Below, one piece after another: positions 21,727-33,621 of a DNA stretch of 64,000 nt. Made by a program: the position numbers and the translations under genes. The notes beneath the pieces were generated by a model, which was given only the letters and a program-made list of their open reading frames with translations, ran no database searches and was not told the origin of the DNA. Numbering within the stretch: position 1 is the first letter of the stretch; each line of letters begins with the position of its first letter. Origin of the DNA: Artemisia argyi (Eukaryota > Streptophyta > Magnoliopsida > Asterales > Asteraceae); contig CM060680.1 of assembly GCA_030686995.1 (NCBI GenBank), positions 80,714,060-80,778,059 on the forward strand, given 5' to 3'.

Positions 21727-23805
21727 CTCACATTAAATGCTCACCCTCACCACAATTGCAAATCTCACTAAGCTTTCAAAAACCACAAACACTATTTTCC
21801 TTTCTTGCTACTGTCGAAGATCAAGAGGAGAACACGCAAGAAGACTTGGGTTGAGTACTAGTTTGGGTAACTATTTTGGATCGAGGGTTAAACATTACAA
21901 GGAGGGTATCACGTTCCCTGTCTCTCTTTTCTATCACACGATCTCTTCACCACCTCATTAGGTGTTGTAAGTTGCCCACTCCCTTTTCAATTCTTACGCT
22001 ACTTGTTTCCATTTTTACGCATGTCATGCATTCACATTTCGTTTAAAAACACTTTGAAACACTAAATCACACTTAACACAAACACTTATAGCCACCTCGA
22101 CACCCTTAGGAATGGCTTTGTATTTTCGTATTCTCACGTACAACACATATATATCTTTCGACAACTTGTTTCTTGGAACCAAACTAAACCAAGTTAGCCA
22201 AACATGCATGATTTTCGAGGTCAAATGCTATGTTAAAAGAACCTAATCCTGAGCTTGTTCGAACACCCCTAAAAACTAGTTGTGAACTCGTTTGGGCCTA
22301 ACATGGGCTAACGAGGCCCATGTGGGATTTTCTTAAAAATTTTCAAATCATAAACTAGCCAAAAATTCGACACTATGATGTTTCAAAATAGATTTTGTAA
22401 GGCTTTTATAAGAGAAAAATGTTTACTTTCTATGTACAAAAGTTCATTTTTCAAAAACTTAACAAAGGACTATTTTTGCAAAAATTCTCGTTAACGGACC
22501 AAAAATGTCAAAACAGCCAAACTTTTGGACCAAACTGAAAACAGTAAATTTTAAAGGAACTAAAGGGGTAGAAACTATAAATATCTCAAACTAAAGGTCT
22601 AAAGTGTAAAAAGACTAAAAAGGACTAAAAATGTAATTATTTTTAACCAAGGGTAAAAGATGTAATTTTCTTAAAGTTAATATATAACTTTAATAAATAT
22701 ACACCATTACTAAAAATATTTAAAATAAATATTTTTACTAACATTATTATTATAACGGATAAATCAACGCTCATTGATCACCTATTCGTAACAACGTTAT
22801 AAATAACTATATAAAGTTATTTTGGATAATTTAAGACACCTGAAATCGATATCACCGTACTCGAGATATATCGCATGTCATTCACGCATCGAATCTGAAA
22901 CACCGATAGTAATGTGTATCACATTAATATAGGTCGCAAGTCGGAGGTTATTCATTGCTACTCGTAGCAATACACCGTCACCTTTGAGTTTTGCACACAC
23001 CTATCAGGTGAGTTCATGGTCCCACATTTTTAATTGTTTTTAAACCCCGTGGGGAGATACATGCTATAAACCGAACGCAAGTATTTTCAGTATGCTATTA
23101 TTATCTGATATTGCCTAAGTTGACACCCGTGCTGCAAGTCCCTTATATCGCGAACCTTAATCACTTGCGAGTGAGCGCGAATATAGTTGATAGATCTATT
23201 GGAGACGGCAACCCATCTATGCCAAATTGATCATTTGGCAGGGGATGTTCTATATTTGAGGTACCATAGAAATTTAGCACATTTCTGTAACTGAGGGCCC
23301 CTTTTGTCATCTACATCCCTCGTGGTGTAGGTGATTATATCATTATTTGATATCACCCACGTTAAGGCTTGAGTTTCGTGAGGATTAGGAGCAATATGAC
23401 ACCCGTTTAGTCAAGACAAATCATCTTGACTTGTTTATTTAAAAATATTTGACTTGTGTTCACACTATTACAAATTTAAACTACTATGGATTCACTCAAC
23501 CGTTGTGTTGACTTTTTAGCATGTTTATCTCAGGAAATTAGCAGCATGATGGCTCGGAGCTGGCAAAAAGGGCACACATGACCTCCATTTTATTTCAATA
23601 ATTATATCATTCTTTTCAAACTCATCACCTCTTTTGTGAAACAATTAACATTTGGAAAATGTTTGTAACTCTGAATACTTTGAGTTTTCATGGAATGATA
23701 TCAACTTATCTTTTGAATTGTTTTCTATAAGTATGACTGTGTTCTAAACTGTAATGACCCCAATTAGACTTCCGCTGCTTATCAAATTTTTGGGGTGTTA
23801 CAGAT

Positions 23806-23818
23806 TGGCATCAGAGCC
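23806..23818 (+). promoter_or_regulatory. F primer-binding site (initiator tRNA-Met type)
   Basis: TGGCATCAGAGCC, three bases after the LTR end TTACA. It differs at one position from the common plant PBS TGGTATCAGAGCC. Confidence 0.8.
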
Positions 23819-24053
23819 AAGGTTATAGAGAACCAAATGATTTTCAAAACATTGGACTATAACCACACCTAATTTCAAAGCAAACTATTTATCACCGAAG
23901 TGCCCTCCGTGCCAGCGCTTGTCAACATCATGTTTTAAGGTTTGATTTTTAGCACCCATCACACTAAGTTCACTATAGCACCATGATCACTGAGCATGTA
24001 GCATTATGTAGACTAAATGAATTATATTATTATTTTTGGGATATTACAGTACC

Positions 24054-25289
24054 ATGTCGCCCCCTGTTATCATCTTGTCTGACAGTGATGACGTCATGCC
24101 GGCATCATCCTTCTTTCCCACCATTGACCTATCTGATTATGACACTCATGACACCCAAGACACCCATGACTCCCATGACATCCATGACACCTTACCGGTT
24201 TCACCTGTCATCCCGTCTGTCGTTCCATCTGGGAACGCATCTGCAGAGACTGAGCCCTTTGAGGAGGGTGAGGTCGCTTCGACACCTGTTAACTCTTTCT
24301 GTTCAGCCACATTTCCGTCCTATCTGTGGACCTTTGACACACGATCAGTACCTGTATGATCAGTATCTCATGTCTCAGCAGTTTCTTGCGGCTGATGACC
24401 GTCCTACACCACCTCATAGTCAGCATTCTGGTTTAGATGCTGATGACGAGTCTTCTGACTCCGATACTTCTGACATTGCTGCATCTATCCCACCACCATC
24501 CCTGCCTGCACCGACTCTTCGATACAAGCGAGTGAGGACCCTTGAGCCTTTTGAGCCTGAACCTTTTGGAGAGTTGTTTCGATATCATGATGATAGCTTC
24601 ACCCGCAAGTGTACGGCTCGAAAACGAGTCCGTGCATTGCCTACTTCCACAGCTCCATCACCTGTACCTATACCAGCACTGTGCCGAAACCATCACCTGC
24701 TTCATCACCTATCCCATCACCTTCATCTGTTCCTACTGAGACCACTACTTCACCTAGCATCCATAGGAGGGTTGATGCCCGTCGATGGTCGTTTCTGTTA
24801 GACTGCATTCGCCATTGGAGGTTTATTGAGGGATCACCGAGAGCTTTAGAGCTTGGAGAGAGTTCCTCAGCTGTGCTACCGGTCATTGGAGCGCCGATGC
24901 ACCATACCATCCCTTTACTAGCTGCTAGATTGGTTAGGCATGAGGATCGCCTAGATGAGTTGTTGAGTGTTATAGAGGACATATCTCTTGAGAGGATTAT
25001 GATCATGCAAGAGGAGGTTGAGAACCTCGTTGTGCATAGGATAGCTCTGGAGATAGTGTTCGAGATGATGGGTACTGAGATTGAGGAGGCGCAGGCCATC
25101 ATTACTGAGTTCGGTCATAGACTCGATGTGCAGAGACACGAGATGGAGGATCTGAGAGAGATTGCGATCATCACACAGCAGATGTTGGAGCATCAGACCC
25201 AGGAGCTAGCAGCGTCTAGTGCTACTATCCACACTCTTTTAGTCACGCTTGAGGAGGTCCAGGCCAGAGAGAGAGAGCTAGAGACCTAG
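24054..25289 (+). pseudogene. Extra ORF upstream of gag in F, two frameshifts
   Basis: ATG at 24054 (MSPPVIILSDSDDV). The first part is acidic with DTHD/DSHD repeats (residues ~30-50). The frame shifts to +1 between about 24300 and 24345 (continuing DQYLYDQYLMSQQFLAADD, then Pro/Ser-rich), and returns near 24620-24680 to the original frame. It then runs open to TAG at 25287-25289 through RRVDARRWSFLLDCIRHW, PMHHTIPLLAARLVRHEDR and a ~130-residue coiled coil (LSVIEDISLERIMIMQEE ... LEEVQARERELE). An acidic N-terminus plus a long coiled coil suggests a structural or gag-associated protein. It is not one of the standard gypsy domains. It lies ~450 bases before gag, with no ORF in between. Confidence 0.55.
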
Positions 25290-25742
25290 AGATCTTGGAG
25301 CTCATCAGGATTGTTCGAGAGATAGAGCGGAGATCAGGAGACACACCTGGAGCTTCATAGATCTATGACGTATCATTACATCTTAACTTGCCATGCGTGA
25401 CATTAATAATGTTGTATCTTGTTGTTTTGTAACAATGAATTCAAATTATTAAAACTTTGTGTTGGTTATGATTGTATTGTACTGATATTGATTTATGATG
25501 TTTTAGTTGTTTAATCTTATGTTATGCTCCCATATTGAGATTCATTATAATTTCCAAGTGTGTTGTTACATGTCGTGATGATTATTTATGGATAATATGG
25601 TTTATGTTGATGTATGTATTCATGGTGTGATTGAGATGTATTTTGTGATGATCTCGACTATTATGAGCTTGGTTGCATTATTTCTCTTGTTATTGATCGA
25701 TTCTTGGAATTCTTACTTATACAGTTGCGATTTTATAGAGTT
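25290..25742 (+). other. Spacer between the extra ORF and gag of F
   Basis: T-rich non-coding sequence. I see no start codon context or structured element that stands out, apart from TTGTTATTGATCGATTCTTG shortly before the gag start. Confidence 0.5.
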
Positions 25743-26374
25743 ATGGCCCCTAGGAAAACCACAACAACCACCTCATCACCCGCTATGACTCAAGCTGCTA
25801 TCAAGAAGTTGGTTGCCGACAGTGTTGCTGTAGCTTTGGAAGAGCAAGCTGCCGCAATGGTGCGATCAAGTAGCAACAACCGACCCACTGCAGAAAGCGA
25901 GTCCTCGGCGACTCGGAAGTGCACTTATAAGGACTTCATAGCTTGTAATCCATCTCATTTCAAGGGTACCGAAGGAGTGACAGAACTTGCTCGATGGTTT
26001 GAGCGAGCTGAGACTGTGTTTGTGAGGAGCGGTTGTGCCGCTGAAAACAGAGTCTCGTTTGCTACTGGAACGTTGCTGGAAGACGCGTTGTCTTGGTGGA
26101 ATGCAACTGCTCAGAAGATAGGTGTGGAGGAAGCCTATCAGATCACCTGGGCTGACTTTAAGGAAAATATGTTGAAGAAGTTCTGTCCAAGAGGAGAAAT
26201 CAAGAAACTAGAAGATGAGTTTCACCTGTTGGTCGTGAAAGGGAATGACCTCAAGGCTTATGATAGGAGATTTCAGGAACTTGCCACGCTATGCCCTTCG
26301 AAGGTTCTCGATTTGGAAAAGTTGTTGGAAAAGTACATTGAGGGACTACCTAGGAGCATTGAGGGAAACGTCAC
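25743..26374 (+). pseudogene. F gag, truncated by insertion of element S
   Basis: Starts at ATG 25743 (MAPRKTTTTTSS). About 210 codons are open. Residues ~20-40 form a helix (QAAIKKLVADSVAVALEEQ). The retrotransposon gag core follows (YKDFIACNPSHFKGTEG, ARWFERAETVF, LSWWNATAQ, FKENMLKKFCPRGEI, YDRRFQELATLCP, EGLPRSIEGNVT). The ORF is broken at about 26374 by the terminal bases of the S LTR, before the zinc knuckle. The sequence quality up to the break suggests F was intact until S landed. Confidence 0.85.
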
Positions 26375-27465
26375 TGTGGAAAACTAGAAGGGGGGTTGAA
26401 TAGTTTACCGATTTTAACTTAGTTATCTTTATAAAACTTTTCGTGTAATCAAGATATAGTGTAAATGACAATATGTTATATGCAAGATAGAGAAAGAAAT
26501 AATCAAACTACAAAATGATAGTTTATCATGGTTCGGCTACAAGGACTCTTTTTCCTTGCCCTACTCCACGCCTCGAGTTCTCCAACTCGAGAGTTTCTTT
26601 CACTAGTCAAGAAGCTCCTTTAACCGGCGGAGAAAACCTTACACGTCGCTTACACACAATTACCAACACAAAGCTAGATGTCGAGTTCTTTTACAAGGGT
26701 ACAACCACTCCCGTCACACTATGTATTTTAAGGCCTAAAATACAAACCGATCACTTACTGAAAACACACAATGAATGAATGTATAAACCTCACAAGTTTA
26801 CACAAGACTAATCTAACAAGGCTTGCAACGTTATGTTGAACCTTGTAACTTTTGGTTATGAACTTCTGATCTTCTTTGCTACAAAAGATCTCATAAATGA
26901 AAATGAAATGTTAAGGTGTTAGATGCAATGAGAATGTATGTATGTGTGAATTATAATGAGAAGTGATGAAAGGATCTCTTGCAAATGGCTTTGGTATTTA
27001 TAGCCAAACACATCAGACCACTGGCGGATCTGGCGGAACTAAAACAAGGGTTCCGCCCTTGTACCCCCAGGGTTCCGCCAGGGTCTGACAGTCAAAGCTT
27101 ATAAGAGATCTTTCCATATCAAGCAATGTCAAATCATGTTTCTATAAGTCAACACACTATGGATTGAGTAAGAGACTATCTAAATGTGTAAGAGATCTTT
27201 ATGGAAAGTCAACTACTAGATTTAGTAAGCTTTCCATAAATGCACATGATGTAAGCTATGATGTCATATCACATTTTCTATTTTTAGTAATATGAAAATG
27301 TTATGTCTAATGTAAAATGTAAATGTAGCAAGTAAAGTCTAGTTATGCAAGGCTAAAACTAAAGTTGTGATTTACTAAAAACTAAAGTTTATACTTTGTC
27401 GTTAACAAAACTTAGCAAAGATCGTAAAATATAATTAACGTTTTTAGACGATATTTGTATTAACA
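26375..27465 (-). repeat. S 3' LTR: SIRE-type Ty1/copia LTR (1091 bp)
   Basis: On the minus strand it begins TGTTAATACAAATATCG (27465), directly after the polypurine tract AAAAAGGGGGAGAT, and ends TTCTAGTTTTCCACA (26375). The AAAAAGGGGGAGA plus TGTT junction is characteristic of SIRE/Maximus-like copia elements. TATA box GGCTATAAATACC lies at 26993-27005. Just upstream of it (27010-27090) is a cluster of GGCGGA / TTCCGCC inverted motifs. Confidence 0.75.
26993..27090 (-). promoter_or_regulatory. S LTR promoter: TATA box with GGCGGA/TTCCGCC array
   Basis: On the minus strand a CG-rich cluster with two GGCGGAAC-type and two or more TTCCGCC-type motifs is followed after about 20 bases by GGCTATAAATACC. 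The motif differs from the A-family TGACG array but occupies the same place relative to the TATA box. Confidence 0.5.
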
Positions 27466-28025
27466 ATCTCCCCCTTTTTGTTGATGACAAAACATAAACT
27501 TTATTTTTAAGTAAATTACTAGTTCTAGTTTTAAGTCTTTGTATTTAAACTCTTTTTACTTAATTTGATGAAAATCATTTGAAGTTTATAATTATAATTT
27601 TAAATAAAATTTCTCCCCCTTTTTGTCGAAACAAAAAGAGGAGTTGTTGAGCGGAAGAATGCACTTGCTCCCCCTTGGACAATACTCCCCCTAAATGGAG
27701 TGCCAAGGTAGGAAACATGGATTTTGATCCAACAAAAAAATTGTTAGTTGGTGATAATGACTATTTACGTATCCATAATATGAGAATATAACCAAACATA
27801 TCACAAGCATAAGCCATATATGAGCAACCAACAATGTAAGCAAAAATAGTAGAAAAGAAGTCATTTCAAGTAAAAAGTTGACTTTTCAAAAGTCAAATGA
27901 CAAGAAGTGAAAAATTCTAGCCTACATTTAGATAAAAATAAAAATAACAAAGAAAAAGTCCTAGTCCTATAAATAGAGGTCTCCCAAGAAATCCTTAAAA
28001 TGGGGCAAAGCCTCCATAAACCGTT
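27466..28025 (-). other. S polypurine tract and 3' non-coding internal region
   Basis: The polypurine tract is at 27466-27479 (minus strand ...AAAAAGGGGGAGAT). A second CCCCCTTTTTGTCGAAACAAA-type copy lies at about 27615 and another CTCCCCCT motif near 27670. The rest is AT-rich non-coding DNA between the S ORF and the LTR. Confidence 0.6.
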
Positions 28026-28444
28026 CTAGGATTGGTTTGGGTGAGAGAGAGCATCCAAACGCTCTAGAATATGATGAAGGGCGAAGCGTGTTTCATCTTG
28101 AACTTGATGGAGCATGATTTTCATGCTCTCACTAATTTTTTCCGTGCGCTCACAATGTGAGAAACCATGGCGGAGATTAGGGAGGATTGAATCATTGGGA
28201 GATGGTTGTGGAGGTGGAATGGTGGCGGTTTCTTGAGTGGAGGTTGGGTTGATGATGGAGGCAAGCAAGGTGGTTTGAAACTCCATGGCTTGATGGAGAT
28301 GATTATCCAACATGTTTTTGAATGCATAGAGGTTGTCAAGACGGTCGTTGATTTCCTCTTGGGAGTTAGGAAGGTTGTTCCATAACGATGCCTCAATTTC
28401 CTCATAATAGGGAAAGAGAGACTCAAAGTGTTGGGATTGAGAGT
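28026..28444 (-). pseudogene. S extra ORF, C-terminal part (split by A1)
   Basis: Open on the minus strand from the A1 junction to a stop at 28026. It begins SQSQHFESLFPYYEEIEASL, passes NSQEEINDRLDNLYAFKNML and a Pro-rich patch, and ends LERLDALSHPNQS. It is helical and acidic overall. It is the continuation of the frame that starts at 47727 on the other side of A1. The position directly before the 3' LTR corresponds to the extra (env-like) ORF of SIRE-type elements. I see no convincing transmembrane segment, so no envelope function is claimed. Confidence 0.5.
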
Positions 28445-29887
28445 TGATAAGGCGAAAAGTGTACCGCTTTTAGGGGGTCATTTAAGCCCGAATTCGTGAT
28501 TATTTGATCAATTATTGCCCTAAATCGTTCCTTTTGTCATTTTAGGTACTTTTGAGAAGAAATCTGGAAAAGGAAGCATTTTGGACGTTTTTGGAGCGAT
28601 TAAGTGAAGAAAATGACAAAGTCTCAAAATCCTTGCTGGGAACAGTACCTGACGACGTGAAAGCCATACAAGTGACGGCATCAAGCTTGGCAAAAGAGGT
28701 GGATATGGAAAATACACATGACGGCCCGGAACAATTTCAAGGCAATTTGGCCTGACGGCGTCACCAAGGCCGTCAGGGTCAGAATACATGTGACGGCCCA
28801 GAGTAAAATTACACATGACGGCCTCAGAAGTGGATCTAGGCAATACGAATTTTATCTTGGCGGTGAGTTGACGGCGTCACAAGCTATAACATGACACCGT
28901 CAAGGTGTAAAATCTATATATAGTTTTCTAATTTTCATTCATTAAGGGTGGAACTTTTGGAGAACTTCTTTGTGCAAACCCTAGACGAATTTTCTGTAAC
29001 AACAAGGGTTTCAACCCTTGTTCCACTCATGTTCAATTGAAGATAAGTTTTCCAATAATCTTACAATATGTCTATGTGTTGTTTGATTCTATCTTATGCT
29101 TGTCTTCTTTTTAAAATGCTAGGCTAGATTTTTCTTGTGTTTGCTTAGATGTAATGAAACCTAGATGTTGATTATTGGTTGATGGTTTGTTTATAATTGT
29201 TGTGGATGATTGTATTCGATGTTAGGCTTAAGAAAACTGGCAGACTTCAAATTGGTAACTTGCTTGAATGTCTTAAGAAACATGATCGGAGGTGTACTAC
29301 AATTTATTGGTTGTATTTAATGCGTAGGCAACTGCTAGTGATACTACGTTAGGAGCTAGTAGTCGGCTCGACCTAGAATGAAGTAGAAGCCTATAGAGTT
29401 AGGAAAGATCGTACACAGCCCTACGACTAGTATTAAAGAATATAACCCGTCATCCATGCAATTGTAACAAGCTAATCAACCGGTAAAAGATATCTAGGGA
29501 GTAATGTAATCTAAGTAAACACATTTTCTCTTATTATTGTTTACACCACAATTTAGTTTAAGTTTATTTTATTTTGTTTTATTTGCATCTTTAGTTAATT
29601 AGGTTAGTTGGCTAGCAACTAATTCCGCTCACTCCTTCAAAACCGAGATTTTTATTTGCTTTTATAAAAATATAAAAATACAAAAAGAATAATCCCTCAC
29701 CTTTAGACCTAGTTTAGTAGAGTTTTTAATCCTAGCGAACACTATTCTTGAGTTGAACGATCAATCCCCTAGTACTTGTCACTATACTATACTACAACGA
29801 ACAGGTACACTGCCTGGTGGGGATTGCAAGCTTCTCAAGATCCCTTGAGAGGTAAAACCTTTTGCGAGGGTGCAATTCCACACATCA
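28445..29887 (+). repeat. A1 5' LTR
   Basis: From TGATAAGGCGAAAAG to ...CCACACATCA. It is homologous along its length to the D and (reversed) A2 LTRs, including the GGGGGTCATTTAAGCCCGAAT block near the start and the TGGTGGGGATTGCAAGCTTCTC-like block near the end. Confidence 0.9.
28642..28923 (+). promoter_or_regulatory. A1 5' LTR: TGACG array and TATA box
   Basis: About eight TGACGG-based sites (28650-28905), some full palindromes (TGACGGCGTCA at 28753 and 28869), others degenerate (TGACGGCCCAG, TGACACCGTCA). They precede CTATATATAG at 28914-28923. Confidence 0.65.
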
Positions 29888-29893
29888 AGTTTT

Positions 29894-29910
29894 TGGCACC
29901 GCTGCCGGGG
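29894..29910 (+). promoter_or_regulatory. A1 primer-binding site
   Basis: TGGCACCGCTGCCGGGG, seven bases after the LTR end. It is a variant of the tRNA-Asp-type PBS TGGCGCCGTTGCCGGGG. Confidence 0.75.
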
Positions 29911-30052
29911 AATAGTTATTGTCTAGGATTTCTTTTTATTAGGTCTACTTGCTAGATTCCTTTCTAGTAAGATTTTTGTTTTATTTTTATAGGTTTCTTT
30001 AGTCTATCTTATTTCTTCGTTTCTTTGTTCATAACCTTTGCCACCTGCCATC

Positions 30053-31542
30053 ATGGCAAATGAAGGTCTTTCTAATCTTAGAGTCACCAGAAGTCGTAGT
30101 TCCTTAAGAAATCTTGTCTCTCCTTATGCAGAACCTGAAAGGGAAATGCATAGGCTAAGGCAATCTCTTCCAACACTCTGAACCATCCGGCACAATCATC
30201 AACTTTGATGAAGCCCTCTCTGAAGAAAATTCTGATCATCACCTTACATCCCTTAGCTCCCAATCCAGCCGCGAAATGGACACTCCTGAAATTGCCACAC
30301 CTAAGCGCCTTAAGGATTATTCCTCCCTAAACCCTCGCGGCTTCTCTAATGCCGTGGTCTTTCCAAACGAATGTACCAATGAGGTCTTGCATGCAAATGA
30401 TGTTTGGCTTGTCCAAAGTGTATGCAGGTTTCGCGGATTGCAAACCGATGATCCAATACAACATATTAGGGATTTCTTAAAGATAGTGGACACTCTTCAT
30501 GCGGATGGGGCCACTAGAGACACATCCCGACTACGGTTCTTTCCCTTTACCCTTCAAGAAAAAGCCAAGGATTGGTATGATAAACTTTCCTCTGAGTCCA
30601 TTTTTACATGGGAGCAACTTATCTCTAAGTTTTACGAGAAATTCTTCCCTGCAGGAAAAACCTCAGCGTTTAGGGATAGGATCCTCCGTTTCCGTAAGGG
30701 AAAAGACGAACCAATATATAGATCATGATTAGATTTAAGGACCTAATAAGGCAAATTCCCCATCATGGCATCGAACTTTGGCTTCTTGTCCAAATCTTCT
30801 ATGACAATGTCTCCCAAAATGATCAACATGGAATCAATAATTCGATAAAAGGGAAAATAGCCAATCTAAGCACCGAGGAAGGGTGGAATAGGATTGAGGA
30901 ATATGCTCAAGATCAAGACGATACCTGGTATGAACCTGATTCGACTATGAGTATATCCGAAATCATGCAAACACTCTCATCTGAGGATCGGCTAAGGAAG
31001 CTTCACGAAAGGGTATCATACCTAGCAGGGTCGCGAACAGCTAAACAACTATCAAATCCATACTTGATTTGCGACCACTGTGGGGGTCCGCATGAAATAG
31101 AGGAGTGCGGAGGAGAGCCCACTACCGAACGCGCATACCTGTCAAGCCATGACATTTTCGATGATCCTTCCTTGTTAACTTTCTACCAAAACGATGATTT
31201 TACCCCTTGGGGAAATCTTGTAAGAAAAGAGGAGGGAGAGAAAGGTCCTGACTTTAAAATCAGGAGCACTTTTGAGGATGATCTTGGACATTTCACCCAT
31301 GAAAAAAGCTTACAATTGAAAGGGCTTGACGAGCTCATTACTGAACAACAAAATGACATGGGAAAATGGTTCCAAGAGCTCAATGCCGCCCTCGATGGTC
31401 GTAACAAGCCTCAAGTAAACCAAACAGACCCCCTACTCGCAATTACTACTCGGGCCGGAACAACAACCAAGGATCCCCTTATCCAAATCAACACCCCATT
31501 TTTGTTGAGCCAGACATTTCTCATAGGGAAGGAGGTGATGTG
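30053..31542 (+). pseudogene. A1 gag, frameshifted
   Basis: ATG at 30053 (MANEGLSNLRVTRSRSS). The frame changes near 30180 and again near 30725. The gag core is clear: VWLVQSVCRFRGL, HIRDFLKIVDTLH, KAKDWYDKLSSESIFTWEQL, FYEKFFPAGK, then FKDLIRQIPHHGIELWLLVQ and a zinc knuckle CDHCGGPHEIEEC near 31070. Compared with D (DEPIYDAWARFKYLL), the bases around 30720-30735 have lost part of the DAWxRFK motif and gained a TGA. The C-terminal part runs to the protease frame at about 31540. Confidence 0.85.
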
Positions 31543-32750
31543 AGCGATGAGACTCCCGAACAACCCCCTCAGATGACCTCCTCTCCACTTGCTCCACCCA
31601 ACCAACCTGTGAAAGTCCCCTTTCCGTCCCGCCTCAAGAATCAAAAGATTGAGAATGATAATAAAAGATTCTTGTCATATCTGAAGGATTCGGTTGTCAC
31701 CATACCCCTCTTTGATGCTTGCTACCATATGCCCAAGTATAGCACATACTTCAAGAGATTACTTGCTAGCAAAAAGAGACTCGAGGGTCTTGTAACCCTA
31801 GGAGAGGAATGCTCGGTGGTGACCCAACGAGGTCTACCAAAAAAGGTAGATGACCCAGGTAGCTTCACCTTGCCCTGTTCGATAGGATCTTTATCGGTAA
31901 AGAATGCTCTAGCTGATTTAGGGGCAAGCATCAACCTCAAGCCTTATTCCATGTTCCTTAAATTAAGGTATTCCGGATTGAAGAAAACTCGTATGAACAT
32001 CCAGCTAGCTGATAGATCAGTCAAATACCCTTTGGGGATATGCGAGAACGTGCTGGTTAAAGTTGGGAGGTTCAAATTTCCGGTTGACTTTGTAATCTTG
32101 GAAATGGAGGAGGATGACCTTGTACCCATCATCTTAGGAAGACCATTTCTTGCCACTGCTCGTGCTGTCATTGATGTTCATGATGGCAAATTAACTCTGC
32201 GAGTGGGAACTGACAGCGTAACCTTTGATATTAAGGATACATTGAACCTTTCTCTCGAAGCTGCTAACCGGCTATACTTCATCGGAGAGGTCGATAAATT
32301 AACCGATGTCATTGACAACTGTGTTGATGAACAGATCGAAGAAGGTTGGTTGCGAGATGAAGCCTTCCTTCCCATAATTGAGAAGGAAAGGAAAGAAAGA
32401 GTTAGCGCAGTATCCTTCTATCATGGACAAGGAGCCACTGAACCGCTCGAGCTTCGTAAACCCGAAAACAAACTGAAGCCCTCCATCGTCGAACCACCTA
32501 AGCTAGAACTTAAGGAACTCCCAAACCACTTAGAATTTGCTTTCCTACAAGGAGAAGATCAACTGCCAGTAATCATAAATTCTTCCTTGGAAGATAAGCA
32601 AAAAGATAAACTCTTAGGAGTTTTGAAGAAATATAAGGGAGTCATTGCATGGAGTGTTGCCAACATCAAGGGAATTGGCTCGACCTTTTGCACACACAAG
32701 ATTCTTATGGAGGAAGATTATGAACCAGCTGTGCAACCCAGAGGCGAGTA
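31540..32750 (+). pseudogene. A1 aspartic protease region
   Basis: 403 open codons. Landmarks: PFPSRLKNQKI near the start; a helical DACYHMPKYSTYFKRLLA segment; KKVDDPGSFTLPCSIG; active site ALADLGASINL (residues ~125-135; D-L-G-A-S); and LVPIILGRPFLATARAVID. A long linker follows, ending ELKELPNHLEFAFLQGEDQL, the normal entry into RT, and a segment KGVIAWSVANIKGI. It ends at TAA 32749-32751, where a one-base frame change separates it from RT. In an active element it would process the polyprotein. Confidence 0.88.
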
Positions 32751-32751
32751 A

Positions 32752-33621
32752 ATCCCAATATTAAGGAAGTGGTAAAAAAGGAAGTCATCAAACTCTTGGA
32801 TGCAAGGCTGATCTACCCCATTTTAGATAGTCCATGGGTTAGTCCTGTGCAGGTCGTACCAAAGAAAGGAGGGATGACTGTGGTGAAAAATGACAAGGGT
32901 GAATTGGTGTCCCAAAGGACAGTCACTGGCTGGCGTATGTGTATTGATTATAGAAAACTGAATGATGCTACCCCGAAAGGACCACTTCCCTCTCTCATTC
33001 ATAGATCAAATGTTGGAAAGATTAGCAGGACATGAGTACTACTATTTCTTGGATGGATTCGCAGGGTACTTCCAAATCCCCATAGCCCCTGAGGATCAAG
33101 AAAAAACCACGTTCACTTGCCCATATGGAACATTTACCTATAGGAGAATCCCTTTCGGGTTATGTAACGCTCCCGCCGCTTTTCAGCGATGTATGACCGC
33201 AATCTTTCATGAGTTAATGGAAGATAGCATGGAAGTCTTCATGGATGATTTCTCAGTCTTTGGGAACTCTTTCGATCGTTGTCTCGCTAACCTCGAAAAA
33301 ATGCTCAAACGTTGCGAGGAAACTAACTTGGTCCTTAATTGGGAAAAATGCCACTTTATGGTGAAAGAAGGGATTATGCTTGGACACAAAGTCTCTGGAA
33401 ATGGGATCGAGGTGGACAGAGCAAAAATTGAAGCTATTTCCAAGCTACCCTATCCAACTACAGTCAAGGCAATACGTAGCTTCTTGGGTCATGCCGGTTT
33501 CTATAGGAGATTTATTAAAGAATTCTCTAAAATAGCTCGGCCAATGACTCAGTTGCTTGTTAAGGATGCCCCTTTCGACTTCTCTCAAGAATGCAAGGTT
33601 GCATTCGATCGGCTAAAGTAG
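32752..33621 (+). pseudogene. A1 reverse transcriptase
   Basis: Two frames overlap near 32962-33035, where one base is lost. Motifs in order: PILDSPWVSPVQVVPKKGG; GWRMCIDYRKLNDAT; FLDGFAGYFQIPIAPEDQEKT; TCPYGTFTYRRIPFGLCNAP; catalytic FMDDFSVF (x-x-DD); LGHKVSGNGIEVD; and the connection region SFLGHAGFYRRFIKEFSKIARP. The order and wording are those of Athila/Tat-type gypsy RT. It ends at an in-frame TAG (33619-33621). Confidence 0.9.

Larger units (their letters stand above)
20448..23802 (+). repeat. F 5' LTR (3355 bp)
   Basis: It starts TGTAATACTCCG and ends GGGGTGTTACA, forming the TG...CA inverted ends, with the PBS starting a few bases later. It contains an (AT)n microsatellite (20721-20795), GACACC-rich degenerate repeats at 20550-20880 (including four CCGACA units near 20830), a TATA box at 21717-21726, and a region of GGACCAAAAATGT-type degenerate repeats near 22495-22690. 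No partner LTR is in the window, so the start is inferred from the end symmetry. Confidence 0.7.
20448..26374 (+). mobile_element. F: chromovirus-like (Tekay/Del type) Ty3/gypsy element, 5' part
   Basis: The 5' LTR is 20448-23802, followed by an initiator tRNA-Met-type PBS, an extra ORF, and a gag cut by insertion of element S at 26375. The rest of F (pol, 3' LTR) is not in the window to the right in recognisable form. The long LTR, Met-type PBS and gag sequence place it with the Tekay/Del chromoviruses. That lineage call is from general family knowledge. Confidence 0.75.

Noticed and set aside
23983..24801. 272-codon plus-strand frame as a single gene in F
   Set aside because: Its first third is an out-of-frame shadow of the acidic MSPPV... 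frame. Only the middle is coding in this register, so it was merged into the frameshifted pre-gag ORF.
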